A DNA stretch of 64,000 nucleotides from Gossypium raimondii (GCF_025698545.1 NC_068569.1:14694001-14758000), one strand, 5' to 3'. Counted from the first letter of the stretch, positions 51,151-63,115 are shown. The notes: generated by a model from the sequence alone, not told the origin. A program made the numbers and translations.

Positions 51151-52046
51151 TGTTTTGGTTGGATCTGTGTATCCGTCCAAGTCCGAGTTATGTTAATAGG
51201 GGTAATTAAATGAAATGATACCATGATCGATGTTGGATAATATTATATGTGAAATGAAAATGGGACTGTGAATTGAAATATGGATTGAGACACATGAATT
51301 GTGTATTCATGAATTGAACATAGAATGAACATTATTGTTGTTTAAGTGAAATGTGTATTATATTGTGAGAAGCTATTTTATGGCAAATAATGAGAATTGA
51401 GTATGGTATAAAATTATGTATTTATGAATTGAGTATTGAGTGGTTAATGCTATTGTATAAATAAATGTGAATTTTAAATATTCAATTGTGTTTAATATTT
51501 AATTGTGTCTATTATATTATTTTGTCTTTAAATATTCAGATTATAGAAATACCACTGAGTTTTACTCAGCGTACGGTTTTGTTTCCCGTGCGCAGGTTAG
51601 GTACTTAACTTTTGATCGCTGATTAAACATCCAACAACGATCCCAAACTCAAATGTGGTGATGTTTATCCTTTGTGTCGGCATGTACCTAAGGTGTCTAA
51701 ATAATAGTTATTTTGTGGTTTGATTGTAAATGAGGTTATAAGTTTAATTTTGGTTGGTTTTATACATATAAATATGTGTTTGTTTTTGAAGCTATATTAT
51801 GGCATGGTAAATTGAACTAAATCTAGATAGGTGCATGTGAATTTTAATTCTATGTTTAAGTGCTCGTGAACTAGGCAAAATTGTTTTGGATTTGATATGT
51901 TTATAATTTGGATTAAAATGATGCTTTGATGACTTGTTTTGATGATATGAAATGTTTGAAATTTCTGTTTGTTTAATCTGCAAACTTCAGTAATGCTCCG
52001 TAACCTGGTTCTGGCGAGGGATACAGGTTGGGGGTGTTACACTTGT

Positions 52047-52100
52047 CTACCTTGATCGGTTTTTCCATTAATGAATTCGTTTTCTCCAAAAAAATTTTAA
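52047..52100 (+). mobile_element. 3' tail of the LINE, displaced by LTR C
   Basis: The segment with CTTGATCGGTTTTTCCATTAATGAATTCGTTTTCTCC followed by an A-rich tail has the look of the 3' UTR end and poly(A) tail of plant LINEs. It joins the LINE at 49354 once LTR C and one target duplication are removed. Confidence 0.65.
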
Positions 52101-52126
52101 AAAATTATTTAAAGTCATAATATTTT

Positions 52127-52694
52127 GGCATAATAACTTATTTGGCCCTCAAACTTTACAAAAAAAAAGTCATATTAGCATTTTATTTAATTTTTCGCTT
52201 TTTTAGCTCATAAACTTGTAGTTCTTTTGTCAAATCACCCCAAAATAAATGGAAAAGTTAACATTTTTTAACTTCGTGGACGTGGCGGCATACATGTGAA
52301 TGGCCACATGGATGACACATCAGCATTTAATTATTTTTTAAATTTTAAAAATTAAAAAAAAAGAAAAAAATATTTTAAAAATCATTAAAATTATTTAAAA
52401 ATAAAAAATTATTTAAAAAATCATTAAAATTATTTAAAAATTATAACTAAATTATAAAAGTTGTAATTTATTTTTTAATGTTTCAAAAATTTAAAAATTA
52501 ATTAAATGATGTCATATCATCTATGTGGCAATTCACGTGCATGCCACATCAGAAAAATTGACAAATGCTAATTTTTCCATAATTTTGAAGTGATTTGATA
52601 ATAGAAAAAGTTGAATAATTAAAAGAGACAAGGAGTTAAATGGAGGCTAAAATAATTTTTTTGTAAAGTTAGAGGGTGGAAAAATCATTATGCC
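52127..52694. mobile_element. Non-autonomous element with imperfect terminal inverted repeats
   Basis: The left end (GGCATAAT... CCCTCAAACTTTAC) is the inverse of the right end (GTAAAGTTAGAGGG ... ATTATGCC), about 40 bases each with mismatches. Inside there is a second inverted pair (CACATGGATGACACATCAGC against the segment near 52510-52555) around an AT-rich core. 568 bases, no coding region. No convincing target duplication. Confidence 0.6.
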
Positions 52695-53284
52695 TGACAT
52701 TTTTAAAGAAATATTTTATTTTTGTTATTTTTTGATTTTCTTATCAATAACTTAGAATTTTGTTAAGTTAAAATAGTTTTGATAAGATATATTTAGTTGT
52801 TTCTTTGAAAATTTATATATCTCTTACAGCAAACCGCTGCATGACATGTTTCAAAATAACAAAAAAGGTACTTGCCTATATCAACAAAAAAATATCTGTA
52901 TAATTTTGCCTCTTTAAATTTCATGTGATCATAAAATACCAACTAATATATCAGTGACTAATGGTAAAAGACATTAAAAAGGCTTATTTAAATATAATTT
53001 TTTACATTATTAGTAAATTGATAAGGACACGTCTTTAACTGGTTCTCCTTTGGAGCAAATCTCTTCGGAAGTTCCAGCTGTAGAAATCAAGTGCGACGCC
53101 CAGTGTAAATGATAATTGGTACAGATACTAGTGAGTCTGATTTATATGAAAGAGTGAAGTTGAATTGAAGAATACCCATGCAAAAGCTTTCTCATCTCCC
53201 ATTTTGCGACTTCAAAACTAGAATCAAGTAAGGTTGAATGCCACAGGGAGAGAGGCTAATAAGATCAGGGAAGTGATGCTCCAA
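52695..53284. other. Intergenic DNA before the U4 gene
   Basis: AT-rich to about 53030, then more balanced in composition. No gene seen. Confidence 0.4.
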
Positions 53285-53336
53285 ATCCCACATCACTTGA
53301 GAATATGCTGCTGATGGTTCCTAAGTCCTATAAAAG
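53285..53336 (+). promoter_or_regulatory. Pol II snRNA promoter: USE and TATA box
   Basis: ATCCCACATCA (53285-53295) matches the plant upstream sequence element RTCCCACATCG at 10 of 11 positions. TATAAAAG follows at 53329-53336, 33 bases after the USE. That spacing is the one known for plant Pol II (not Pol III) snRNA genes. Transcription would start about 25 bases downstream, exactly at the U4 5' end. Confidence 0.9.
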
Positions 53337-53360
53337 GACAACGGCGAGCTGGGCTTAACC

Positions 53361-53513
53361 ATCTTTGCGCTTGGGGCAATGACGCAGCTCATGAGGTTCT
53401 AACCGAGGCGCGTCTATTGCTGGTTGAAAACTATTTCCAAACCCCCTCTTAGGCCTGGGCTTGTCCCTGGCCTTGGAGAATTTCTGGAAGGGCTCCCTTC
53501 GGGGTAAAGCCCT
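53361..53513 (+). ncRNA. U4: U4 spliceosomal snRNA
   Basis: Begins ATCTTTGCGCTTGGGGCAAT, the conserved plant U4 5' end that pairs with U6. The 5' stem-loop/K-turn region (AATGACGCAG...TGAGG...ACCGAGGCGCG) and the conserved TCTATTGCTGGTTGAAAACT follow. Next come a central hairpin (GGCCTGGGC TTGT CCCTGGCC), an Sm-type site AATTTCTGG (53479-53487) and a 3' hairpin (AGGGCTCCCTTCGGGGTAAAGCCCT). At about 153 bases it has the size of plant U4. The RNA joins U6 in the U4/U6.U5 tri-snRNP of the spliceosome. The Sm site has a C where a U-run is usual; U1 also has an interrupted Sm site, so this may be tolerated. Confidence 0.92.
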
Positions 53514-53514
53514 A

Positions 53515-53529
53515 CAATATCTAGTATAA
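53515..53529 (+). terminator. Plant snRNA 3' box
   Basis: CAATATCTAGTATAA fits the plant snRNA 3'-end consensus CAN(3-10)AGTNNAA exactly and begins two bases after the U4 3' end. It directs 3' processing/termination of Pol II snRNAs. Confidence 0.85.
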
Positions 53530-54557
53530 GCCTGAGCTAACGCTAGTGGTAATAAAATGGTTCCAATTATTCGCGACTTTCCTGGGCCAAATAATGTTCT
53601 GCATTGAATGATCCACTGGATGTCCAAATGGTCTGTTTCCCATATAAATGAAGTCTCAGTTGAATACTTCTGATTTTACTAGACAGCTATTCTAGTCACC
53701 AGGGGCGGCGAAGACAGGCCCCAAAATGGTAAATTTATAATATAATCTCTTCAAAATTTGAAAAAAAATCGCAAAATGATAAAATGAGAAAATTATACTT
53801 AACCCTTAAAAAATTTATTATTCTTTTTTCTAGCTTTTCAAAGTCAAGCTTACTGAATACGTTATTTCAACTCGGCATACAACGGATATAAAGATGACCC
53901 AGTACTACCAGCCAAGTAGAAAGCAATTTGACCAAAGATCAACAGACAAGTAAGAGAAAGGTTTGGAGCTTTTTAAAATATTTGATTTGTTATAAATCTA
54001 CGATGGAGATGCCTTTTTCAACCCATCAAAAGCGTACGCTGCTGCACTACAGAACTGGAACCCAAAAAAAGACTATATGCCAGATATCTTTCAACAGATG
54101 TACGCTAAGATATGTTCAGAAAATCATCAGAACAAGAAGCGCAAGTGCATGTCATCGTTTGGAGAAAGCAAAACCAGAAAGAGCAAATCAAAACCCCCTT
54201 TCAGCTGCAGAGATGTCAGGCTTCGAATGACACGAGAGAAAAAGATAGAGGGTGAAAAGAAAAACCAGTGTATAAATAAATAATGAACATAGCCGGTGTA
54301 ATTTAATAACCCCATTAGGACCTTATTCTTGATTGGTTGGCCACTCCAAATCCCCAGAAAAAGCCGATTTTGTGTAATCCTTACTTGCTCAAGCGTCCAA
54401 AGACCCCGTTTCTTTAATTTCACCTTTTTTTTTCTGCCCCTTCCTTAATTGTAATCTTATCATTCTTCTCTTTGTCATTATCCTCCATAAAGTAGAACTA
54501 GTATTCCCTCTCGCACTTTCTGTTTCTTTCGACTGGTTTCTCCGGTGACCACCATTA
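53530..54557. other. Intergenic DNA and HMGB 5' leader
   Basis: No gene recognised. Short open frames at 53930-54280 lack family features. The last 100 bases (CT-rich, 54440-54540) are probably the 5' UTR of the next gene. Confidence 0.4.
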
Positions 54558-56743
54558 ATGGACAGTGGCAGCAAAACAACTCCGTCTTCCGTGAAAGCCA
54601 AGGGTCGAAATGGGGTTGTTGAGAAGAAAGAGTACCCGGATTCTCTAACCTCTCATGAGGAAGTTGTTAAGGACCCGATCGTTTTCTGGGATACTCTCAG
54701 GCGCTTTCATTTCATCATGGGCACCAAGTTCATGTAATTCTCATCCTTCTCTCGGTTCTCTTTTTTTTTTTTTCTTTCGAGAGTAACTTTGGTGCTGATT
54801 ATGTATTAGATATATGAAAATGTAATGCGTTTTCTTGAACTTATCAAATTTACACTGTTACTCCTTTAAATAAAGGTAATGTCTTTTCATGCTCCTTTGC
54901 ATTTATCTTTGTTTTGACGGCTTCTGTATTTTAAAGGATTCCTGTGATTGGAGGAAAGGAGCTAGATTTACATGTTCTGTATGTAGAAGCCACCAAAAGG
55001 GGTGGTTATGAGAAGGTTAACCTTTTTCATATTTTTTTCTTGCGATTTTCATCTAAATGCCACTATCTTGTAAAGTGTAAAACATCTCACCAATCTTTTG
55101 CTTTGATTGCTATGGCTGAGTAGGTAGTTTCAGAGAAGAAATGGAGGGAAGTGGGCAGTGTTTTCAAGTTCTCTCCAACGACGACGAGTGCATCTTTCGT
55201 GCTTAGAAAACACTACTTCAGCCTTCTTTACCATTACGAACAGGTTCATTTTTTTAAGATGAAGGGTCCTCTCAACACTCCTACAGGTATGTGTTTTTTT
55301 TTTCAATGCATATGTTTGTTTTTATTGCATGGATTTTTCCTTTTTTTCTTTTATTTATGGCAGAAAACTGTTATTTGATCTTACCCTCTTTGTTCCCTTG
55401 TTTTATGTAATTCATGTACGACTCTAATGCTCTACGTCTGTGCAGTTGCATCTCCTGTCAACGACCCTTCATGCAGGCCTGAACTGGCTCTCGTGGAATA
55501 TTCCCCTCAACCGATAAGAGAATCCCCAGATCCACTTATTGAAGGTGCTTCCTTTTTCCTATATTAATCCTCTAATTTCTCCATTTTATTGTTTTCAATA
55601 GGGAAAGGTACGAGAGGATAGAGTTAGTTTCATTCCCAATCCACACAACACAAATATGTTCAAATATAATTTCTTTATGCCCCAAAATTCGGTTTGATTT
55701 GTGAGTGTCAAATAGGCAAGGGTCATTATGATACCGTAGAAATCTAGCCATTTTATTGGTAGGGTCTTTGATATTTAATCTGTATGTCGATAGCTTAGTG
55801 ATTTCTCAATCTTATTTTTTCATATGGGGTCCAGCCATGTTTATCCATAAGTTTATGGTAATATGTGGCTATGGTATTTATGATATTTGTATATTTTGCT
55901 GTCTCTATCTATGGTTCATTCCGATGTTTTCAATGGCATGGTGTTACATAATAACCTAGCAAACATTTAGTTTCGCAAGGCATTTCATGTTCAAATCTGC
56001 ACCCAACTGCTTCTGGAAGCAATGTGTAACATTGACATTTAACCTAGTTTAAATGGATTATTTCTAACTACATTTTGTTGAAGCTCTTAATCAATAATGG
56101 TAGAATGCTGCTTTGAACATCTCCAGGCTTGCAATTGATTAGATAACCTTATCTGATATGGTTCTCTTTGTAGGAACTTCCTGTTTCTCAGTTACGGGAA
56201 CGATCGAAGGGAAGTTCGATTGTGGTTATCTGATATCTGTGAGGTTGGGTTCCGAGGTTCTTAGTGGAGTGCTTTACCATCCACAACAGCCAGTTTCTGA
56301 ATATAGCAATGCCATTGTCCCATACAAGCAAGTTCGCAGCGCTCGCCATTCAAGGAGGAGGAGAAGCAGAAGGGCCGGGGACCCCAGCTATCCAAAACCG
56401 AATCGGAGTGGTTATAACTTTTTCTTTGCTGAAAAGCATTATAAACTCAAATCACTGTACCCCAACAGAGAGAGGGAGTTCACTAAAATGATAGGAGAGT
56501 CTTGGAACAGTCTCAGCCCAGAAGAAAGGATGGTAATTGCAAAACGATGAAAGAGATCTTATTTAGAGTCTCTTAATCCATACATTTTTTCCCCAATGTG
56601 CTATGATATGAAGTTATTTTGTGTAGGTGTACCAGAACATTGGATTGAAAGACAAGGAAAGATACAGGAGAGAATTGAAAGAGTACAAAGAGAGACTGAA
56701 GCTGAGGCAGGAGGGTGGGGAAGTTGACAAACCTCATTACTAA
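54558..56743 (+). CDS. HMGB9: ARID and HMG-box DNA-binding protein, HMGB9-like
   Basis: Six exons: 54558-54733, 54937-55015, 55124-55286, 55446-55544, 56174-56532 and 56627-56743, giving 330 residues. The ARID/BRIGHT domain spans about residues 36-130 (PIVFWDTLRRFHFIMGTKFM, IPVIGGKELDLHVLYVEATKRGGYEKV, KKWREVGSVFKF, ASFVLRKHYFSLLYHYEQVHFF). The HMG box follows at about 247-316 (DPSYPKPNRSGYNFFFAEKH, REREFTKMIGESWNSLSPEERMVYQ, DKERYRRELKEYKERL). A basic segment (RSARHSRRRRSRRAG) precedes the HMG box and is a likely nuclear localisation signal. Family knowledge: plant-specific ARID-HMG proteins are nuclear, bind AT-rich DNA and influence transcription, with roles reported in pollen. The 629-base fifth intron (55545-56173) holds nothing recognised. 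Intact. Confidence 0.94.
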
Positions 56744-58558
56744 AAGGGCTATGTAAATAATTATAACAACTGCTTGCTATATATTGGATGGCTTGCCTCC
56801 TATAGATGTTTTAGCTTTATAAATAATCTTTTTTATATATATGGAAGACTTGCATTCTAATCTCTACGCTTCTGATTTGCTGCGTTCAGAAGCGATGTGG
56901 GATTAAGGATTTGGTTTATTTTATTTATGCTACATCATCATCTGGCAACGTGTCTACTAAATTTTTGTAGAATAAGTTGTGAATGTTTGGACTGTTTACC
57001 CCCGAATGGTCAAGATCTGCATAAGTATGGTTTAAAACTTGAGAATGTTTATTTTAGACATGTTATTATCAAGTAATAAATATATATTTAAATAATATTT
57101 AAATTAGTTAATATTATTATATTTTAGTATATGAAATATAAATTTTAAATATTTTTAAGTAATAAATATTAATTATTTATAAAATATAAATAGAATATAT
57201 AAATTATATTTTAAATATTTAAGTATAATTATTAAATATTTATAATTAGTATTTTAAAAATATTTTTTATTTTTAATTAATGATTTTAATACATTTGTAA
57301 TTAAGTATAAAAAGAAAAGAGAAAGAATTATGTTATTAGAGTATTAAAAAAATAATTAAGGACGTGTTTTTAGGAAAGAAAAACAAAAAATTTTAGTTAA
57401 AAAATAATTTGTTTAGTGTAATTTTTTTCCTAAATATATTTTTTAAAGCCAAAAGTACTTTTTCTTGTTCTTTTTTAAGGCATTACTAAACAGGCTTGAA
57501 CCAATTGGATGTTGGGGGAAAATCAGGACTCTTACGAGTTGGACATCTTTCATAAGTTGCACCGAAAATGTTGTGGGCTTTTCCACGGCTATGTTTGGGT
57601 TCTTGGATATGATCTTGAGAATATTAGGTTTTACCAAATCTACGGTGAAATGTTAGCATTTTTAAAGTGTTTGCATCAGAGTAATGCACTTGTCATTCAG
57701 TCTTGGACAAAGTATTACAGATTTATACACACTATTTTACATAGCAGGTAGAAAGAGATGATTATACCTGCTTGTACCTATATTTGAAAGTTTAAGGCTG
57801 AATTTGAAATTTAGTGATGCGAGTAATGTTTACCCTATTTCTTAATTATGTGATTAAACATTTAATTTCCACTTATAAGAATAAAGTACATGGTTAATTG
57901 TTTATATTTTCAGAGAACATTAATTGTTTTTGGTGATAGATACATTGATTATAAAAATATTGTCTTCAACTATTTATTGAAGGTTAATTTGGATAATATA
58001 TTAAAGTTTAGTGTTTTTTTTATCTCTAATATAAAATTTAATTTGGATCTTTCATGTCAAATTATTAAAAAAAAAAGAAAGGTGCAACATGTTAGAAAAG
58101 TTAATTATGCATAATTTGGAAATTTAACATTAATTTCAGAATATCTAGAGATATTTAACTTATACTTTATTTATATAGAGATGTTTCATTTTATTTTCTG
58201 CTTTGGTTTTAACAGACTTTTGTTTTCTTTGGGCCTGTTTCGGTTTGGGTCTGTTGGTTTTTTCGTCTAGCATAATAATTAAAGCACAATCCTTTTCTTC
58301 AAAAAAAAACTGTGATTATTCTTGTTATATATATACATGCCACATCGATATTATCTAACATAATCATTTGTTTTCACAAAATGTTATTCAACTCTTTGTA
58401 CCCATCTATATTTAGAAGCTATCCCCCAAGTCATGGGATGGGACAGTGCTTTGTTTTGTCTTGAACTTACTATCTAGTAGACAGAAAGATGGATATTGAG
58501 GCAACACTGCTCTCAAACTCCCACCAAGATTATTAAATCTTCTACACCAGTAATTAGC
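56744..58558. other. Intergenic AT-rich DNA
   Basis: Very AT-rich at 57050-57300. The block 57480-57760 is less AT-rich and open for 80 codons in one frame, but it has no recognised domain and no splice context. The region lies between the convergent 3' ends of the HMGB9-like and MSL genes. Confidence 0.4.
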
Positions 58559-61248
58559 TTAGCTAAGACAAGTACTCCAATTTGAAGGCAGCCTGTGTGA
58601 AACCAAATTAGGCATGTTCCTCACATTCACATCCATAGGCAGCAACCGATATTCAATGTCAAGCTCTTTAAGTATTTTAATCGTTTCTTCAAGTAAATGG
58701 CCTCTCCTAATCCATCTCTCCGCCATGTTTTGGTAGTTCATTTTGTGCTTCGACGATACCGAAAACTTCAGCTTGTTCATCTCTTCTACATCCGTCACAA
58801 CCAGCAGTGGGTTACGATGCCAGTGGTGCTCCCTGCTCTCTATGTACCTGGAAATTGCACTCTTTCCGTATTAGTAAACCTCAAATGCTTACACATTTGT
58901 TTAGCTAAATCAAGACGCTTTATTTACCCAATAATTCTTTCTTTCATGGTGGCAATCTTCTCTGGTGGAGTTGAAACATGGATGCAAAATTGAATTGTTT
59001 CAACCATGTCTGGACTTCGGTAGAAGTTTCCAATGGGCTTGGTAGACAATACGCTGTTCGGATATACAAGCTTTTGGCCATCACACCTTAAGAACACCGT
59101 GGTTAATATATTCATTTCTTCTACTACCATCTGAGGCCCAAATCAGCAAACGTAAGTAATCAACACACTGACCCTGGAGACAAAGGAAAAGGAGGCAAGT
59201 GGTTTTTTTATTACCTGCACTCCATCCACCTCGCAGCGATCACCGACATCGAATGGATGCATTATGAATAAAAAGATTATTGCTTCAAACACAGTCTTGC
59301 ATGTATTCCCGAAGATAAACACCACCAACAGAAGTTGTGAGCTTATGAATACAAGGAAGTGGGTGACAGGGATTCCGAGTATGATGAGCCAAATTATGAT
59401 AATGATAATGGCTACTACGATGTTCAACATGTTGTGGAGTTCATCCACGGCAGTTTTTGTGTCATTTAGGGACAATGCAAGTGCTTTTCGGTCTCTGAAG
59501 GCATTGACCTTGAAGATGAAAAAAAGGTCTTTTAGTGTGTTTCTCAACAAATTAAGACAAAAGAAAAAAGAAGGGAATTCCACTCCCATTACCAGCCAAT
59601 TGGTGAGAGATGCCTTGTTGATTTCTTCGTCTTCACTTCCTGCTCCGAAGACTTGCAATGCCTTTATAGCTTCATCTCGACCCATAAAGCGCATAAGGTC
59701 TGTAATGTAAATGCATCTGATAGGAGATTTATGCCATTAAGTTATCAGCATTACAGCATCATTGGACATTAAACAGTTACAAGTTTTGAGGCAAGGAAAA
59801 GAGGAACTTTACTGAGACTCTGGCTTAGTAACATTCTGGAAAATCTTGTTAGCTGCTTCGTTTGCTTGGTGTTCACTCCTAATCTGCACTGAAGATTCAT
59901 CATCTCCCTCACAGTTGAGTATCTGCTCATCCAGGGTAGTCAAGTTCCTGCGGCTAACCATATTAATCATCCTCCTCATATTCCAAGCTGATATATTCTT
60001 CTGATTCAGCTTCTGAAGGTGGTCGAGTTTGATATTCTCAGCTTTCCTCTTAGATATTAGCTTTGAAATCCTGGGACTATTCTTCACCTTACTGGTTTTT
60101 TGTGCTGCCTCAGTCCTTGGAGGAAGGGTGCTGGTATTTTGTGAGTCCTCAATCTCGGGTTCATTATCCTCTTCTTCTTCTTTGTCAAACAAGGGAGGAC
60201 CATAGAGTATCTCAAGGACGTATTGATTGAAAAGAGCTTCCTGGATTCTGTCAAAGAAGGTTTTTACATGGAATGATGAAGCAAGGACTTTAACAAGGAG
60301 GGTTTTGACGAGCCATATCAAGGTAGCCACCAAGAAACATATGAGAATCTTGGTTACGTATGGTAACACCTTGCTGTTGGTCTCCTCCTGGACTTTGTCA
60401 TTTATTACCAAACGCCACACCAGCAATACGAGACCTAACCAGAGGCTGTTCTGAACAGGCTTTCTCAATCCATACACGAAATAGAGAACTCGTTTTCGCA
60501 GAAGAAAATTGCGCTCGATGAGGATCACAACTAATCGGATTACCCAACCCGAAACAAGTCGTCCACAGATTAATGCCAAAACCATTATCTCCCATTTCCA
60601 TAACTGAAGGTCGCAAAGCCTTAGACTTTTGATACCAGGGATGGAGACACTACAAACTAAGGCTGCTATAATTAGAACCAGACTTAACCACTGAAGTATC
60701 GTCAGTAAATTGAACTTCAGTGCCTTGTATTCATCTGGATTGTCTCCCTCGTCATTGTTATTTTCCTTGAACTCGTCTTCAGAGTACATACTGTTGCTCC
60801 TTCCATATCGGTCCTCAAGTGGGTCAAGCAACCTGGACTTGGTTTTATTCACCAATTGCCTCCATGAGTTTTGACGAAGGTAATCAGTTGAATCACACCT
60901 CAAAAACTGTCCTCCACCCAAACCAGAAGACCATTGGGGTGCTTGGCCTGAGACGTCCTTGCTCTTTTGCCGCACAGCTTCAGTCAACACTTCATGAAAT
61001 GAAACTTTGGATTTCCTGGATGAACCTGAAGGTTGTTGAACCCTTGATGTGTTGTCCCCATTTTCCTTGACAGCAGCATCGCTACTGTTGTCTATGTTGA
61101 CGATCACTTCTTCTCTCTGCTTGCGAGCATCAAACGACTCTGCCGTATGACTGTCGTCGGAGTGAAGCAGGAGAGGTTGCTGTTCAGGGTTTTGTTGCTG
61201 TTTTGCACTAGAACAGTATGATTTCAAAGACTTTCTCAAGGGTTCCAT
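58559..61248 (-). CDS. MSL10: Mechanosensitive channel of small conductance-like protein, MSL10-type
   Basis: Five exons read on the minus strand: 61248-59813, 59716-59593, 59508-59215, 59130-58928 and 58847-58559, giving 781 residues. A long hydrophilic N-terminus (about 180 residues) precedes hydrophobic segments at LLTILQWLSLVLIIAALVC, MVLALICGRLVSGWVIRLVV, NSLWLGLVLLVWRLV and VTKILICFLVATLIWLVKTLL. A charged cytoplasmic loop rich in Glu and Lys follows. The conserved MscS pore region comes after two further membrane segments: LLLVVFIFGNTCKTVFEAII, HPFDVGDRCEVDGVQ, VEEMNILTTVFLRCDGQKLVYPNSVL. The Phe and Gly of FIFGN match residues known to matter in AtMSL10. Family knowledge: plasma-membrane, anion-preferring tension-gated channel linked to swelling responses and cell death. 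Complete gene. Assignment to MSL10 rather than a close paralogue is inferred from alignment by eye. Confidence 0.94.
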
Positions 61249-62057
61249 TTCTCAACTTCTTTGTAAGAAGAACTACTGACCATTGAATGCACCTTATAAA
61301 TGGTAGGAGAATAGGGAGTTTTTCCGAGGGAAAAAAATGGAGAATTGTTAGCCGTTGAAAGACGATGGAGCCAAAGCCAAAATTGTATTCGTGAAAACAC
61401 GCTTGTGTCATGAGTCATGTGATTAGAAAGATTCCAAGAGCATATTTTTTGGTAATGGAGTCTTTTTCTTCTTTTTTTTCTGCCCTTGTGCCTAGCATAA
61501 ATCCCCATATCGACCGAGAAATTCTCACGCAGATGCTTTTCTCTTGGAGCTCTAGTATTTACGATTCCACGATAAATGGTGCTCTTCTAGTTTGGTTCCA
61601 GACTGAAGAGTCGAACGCTTGAGTTACATTGTATCATTGAGTTATATAAGAACAAAACCAAGCCAAGAGAGTAGAAAATAAATTGAAAAATGAACAAGAA
61701 AAAAATTCAAGTTTCTGAACCCTGCTTAGAGTAGTGTTGATAAAGACTGACAAAATAAAAAAGGGATAAAAAAGCCTACATAATCGAATCCGATATCTTG
61801 AATGATCTTTATATCGACGGTACCATATCCATTGCATATATTCTCTCTACTTGAAAAAGCCTTCTTCAAATATGCATTCGAGTATTGAGCGATAAGCTGT
61901 CACGTACGTGTTTATGGCCTTTCTCTAATCAGTGATTATTCGTTAACCATCAAGAACCATCGAAAGAATAATTAAAATGATTTAACTTCCACCACATTGG
62001 GGAATCCACTGTCCAGCAGTAGAATATAATGTGAAACAGCATATCAATGTATAGCCA
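61249..62057. other. Upstream DNA of the MSL gene
   Basis: Expected promoter and 5' UTR of the minus-strand MSL gene. No second gene seen. Confidence 0.4.
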
Positions 62058-63115
62058 GGGGTGAGTGCTTGATCGAATCGAATGATAAAATTTTGAGTTA
62101 ATCGAAGTGATGAATTATATTTTATCATCTTAACTCGATTTGAAAATTTCTCGAACCGAGTCGAGTGAGATGGAATTCGAATAGAATCGAATTGAATATA
62201 TTTTTTCGAGTTAAATTAAAAAAATTATTTTAGGTCCTTATAATCACTGTCACTCAACGTAATCAAATTGTTATTAACTTTAATCCCCTCATAATTTATT
62301 TATTAATCTTTTATATACGAGTTAACTTTTTGTTTGCTTAGTTGCTTCAATTATCTTTTATTCTTGTAACTATGTATTTTGAAATTAAAAATATACTAAA
62401 TGTAAAAATGTGATCTTTTAATAAAAATATTTTAAAGATAAAATGTGAAATTAATACCAATAAATTTTAACACGAATATTTTATGGCATCATCAATAATT
62501 TAATTTTAGCGAAAATTTATTAAGATTCAACATGATAAAACAATTCAATAATATAAATAATACAAAATGTGAAATTTAATTTAACAATATAAATAGTAGA
62601 TATAAATAAAATTATTATTATTTAGATTTAGGAAAATTTTTTGGATGATTTTAATTTTCTATTTGTGGGTAAAGGGTGAGAAGTAAAAGTTTAGAGAGAA
62701 ACTAAAAAATTTTGGAGGTTGAGGGAGTAAAATGTTGGGGGAAAATAAATGGGAGGATTAAAATTTTGGGAGGGAAATATTCAAAAAAAAAAAAAAAAGG
62801 GGAGGGGGGAATGGGTTTGGGATAGAAGAGGGTGGGGTGAGAGGAGAACAAAAGTTATGGGAAAAAAATGAGAGGGAGTAAAAGTTTTGGGAAGAAAATA
62901 AAAAAGTTTAAGAATTTAGGGTAATAATATAAATTATTATAGTTTGATATTCAGTTTATTCGAATTATTTGAGTTATTCAAATTCGAAAATCAAACTCGA
63001 TTCGAACTCGAAATTCGAAAAAAAATTCAAATTGACTCAAATAACTTGATTTGTTTAATTTGAAATTTGAAATTTTTATTTTATTTTTTGAGTTGAATCA
63101 AGTTTTACTAAACCT
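62058..63115. mobile_element. Probable non-autonomous element with inverted CGAATT-rich ends
   Basis: The left end GGGGTGAGTGCTTGATCGAATCGAA and the right end (TTGAGTTGAATCAAGTTTTACTAAACCT) are imperfect inverted copies. Subterminal stretches rich in TCGAATTCGA/ACTCGAT motifs occur at both ends (62085-62215 and 62955-63065). The centre is AT-rich with a G-rich patch at 62690-62880. No coding region, and no target duplication recognised. Confidence 0.5.

Larger units (their letters stand above)
49360..52041 (+). mobile_element. Solo LTR C with 5-bp target duplication, nested in the LINE
   Basis: Starts TGTAACAATTCG and ends GGGGGTGTTACA, 2682 bases. It is flanked by the exact duplication CTTGT at 49355-49359 and 52042-52046. 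Inside are an array of AGGCACTGGGTGCCAA/GAGACACTGGGTGTCAA units (50990-51150) and a TA dinucleotide run (50790-50827). It lacks the CACACGGGCGTGTG cluster of LTRs A and B, so it is a different subfamily. Confidence 0.88.

Noticed and set aside
53355-53627. 90-codon minus-strand open frame over the U4 gene
   Set aside because: It is the shadow of the structured U4 RNA sequence on the other strand.
57480-57760. 80-codon open frame with mixed composition
   Set aside because: No recognised domain, no splice context, and another frame is open over the same bases.
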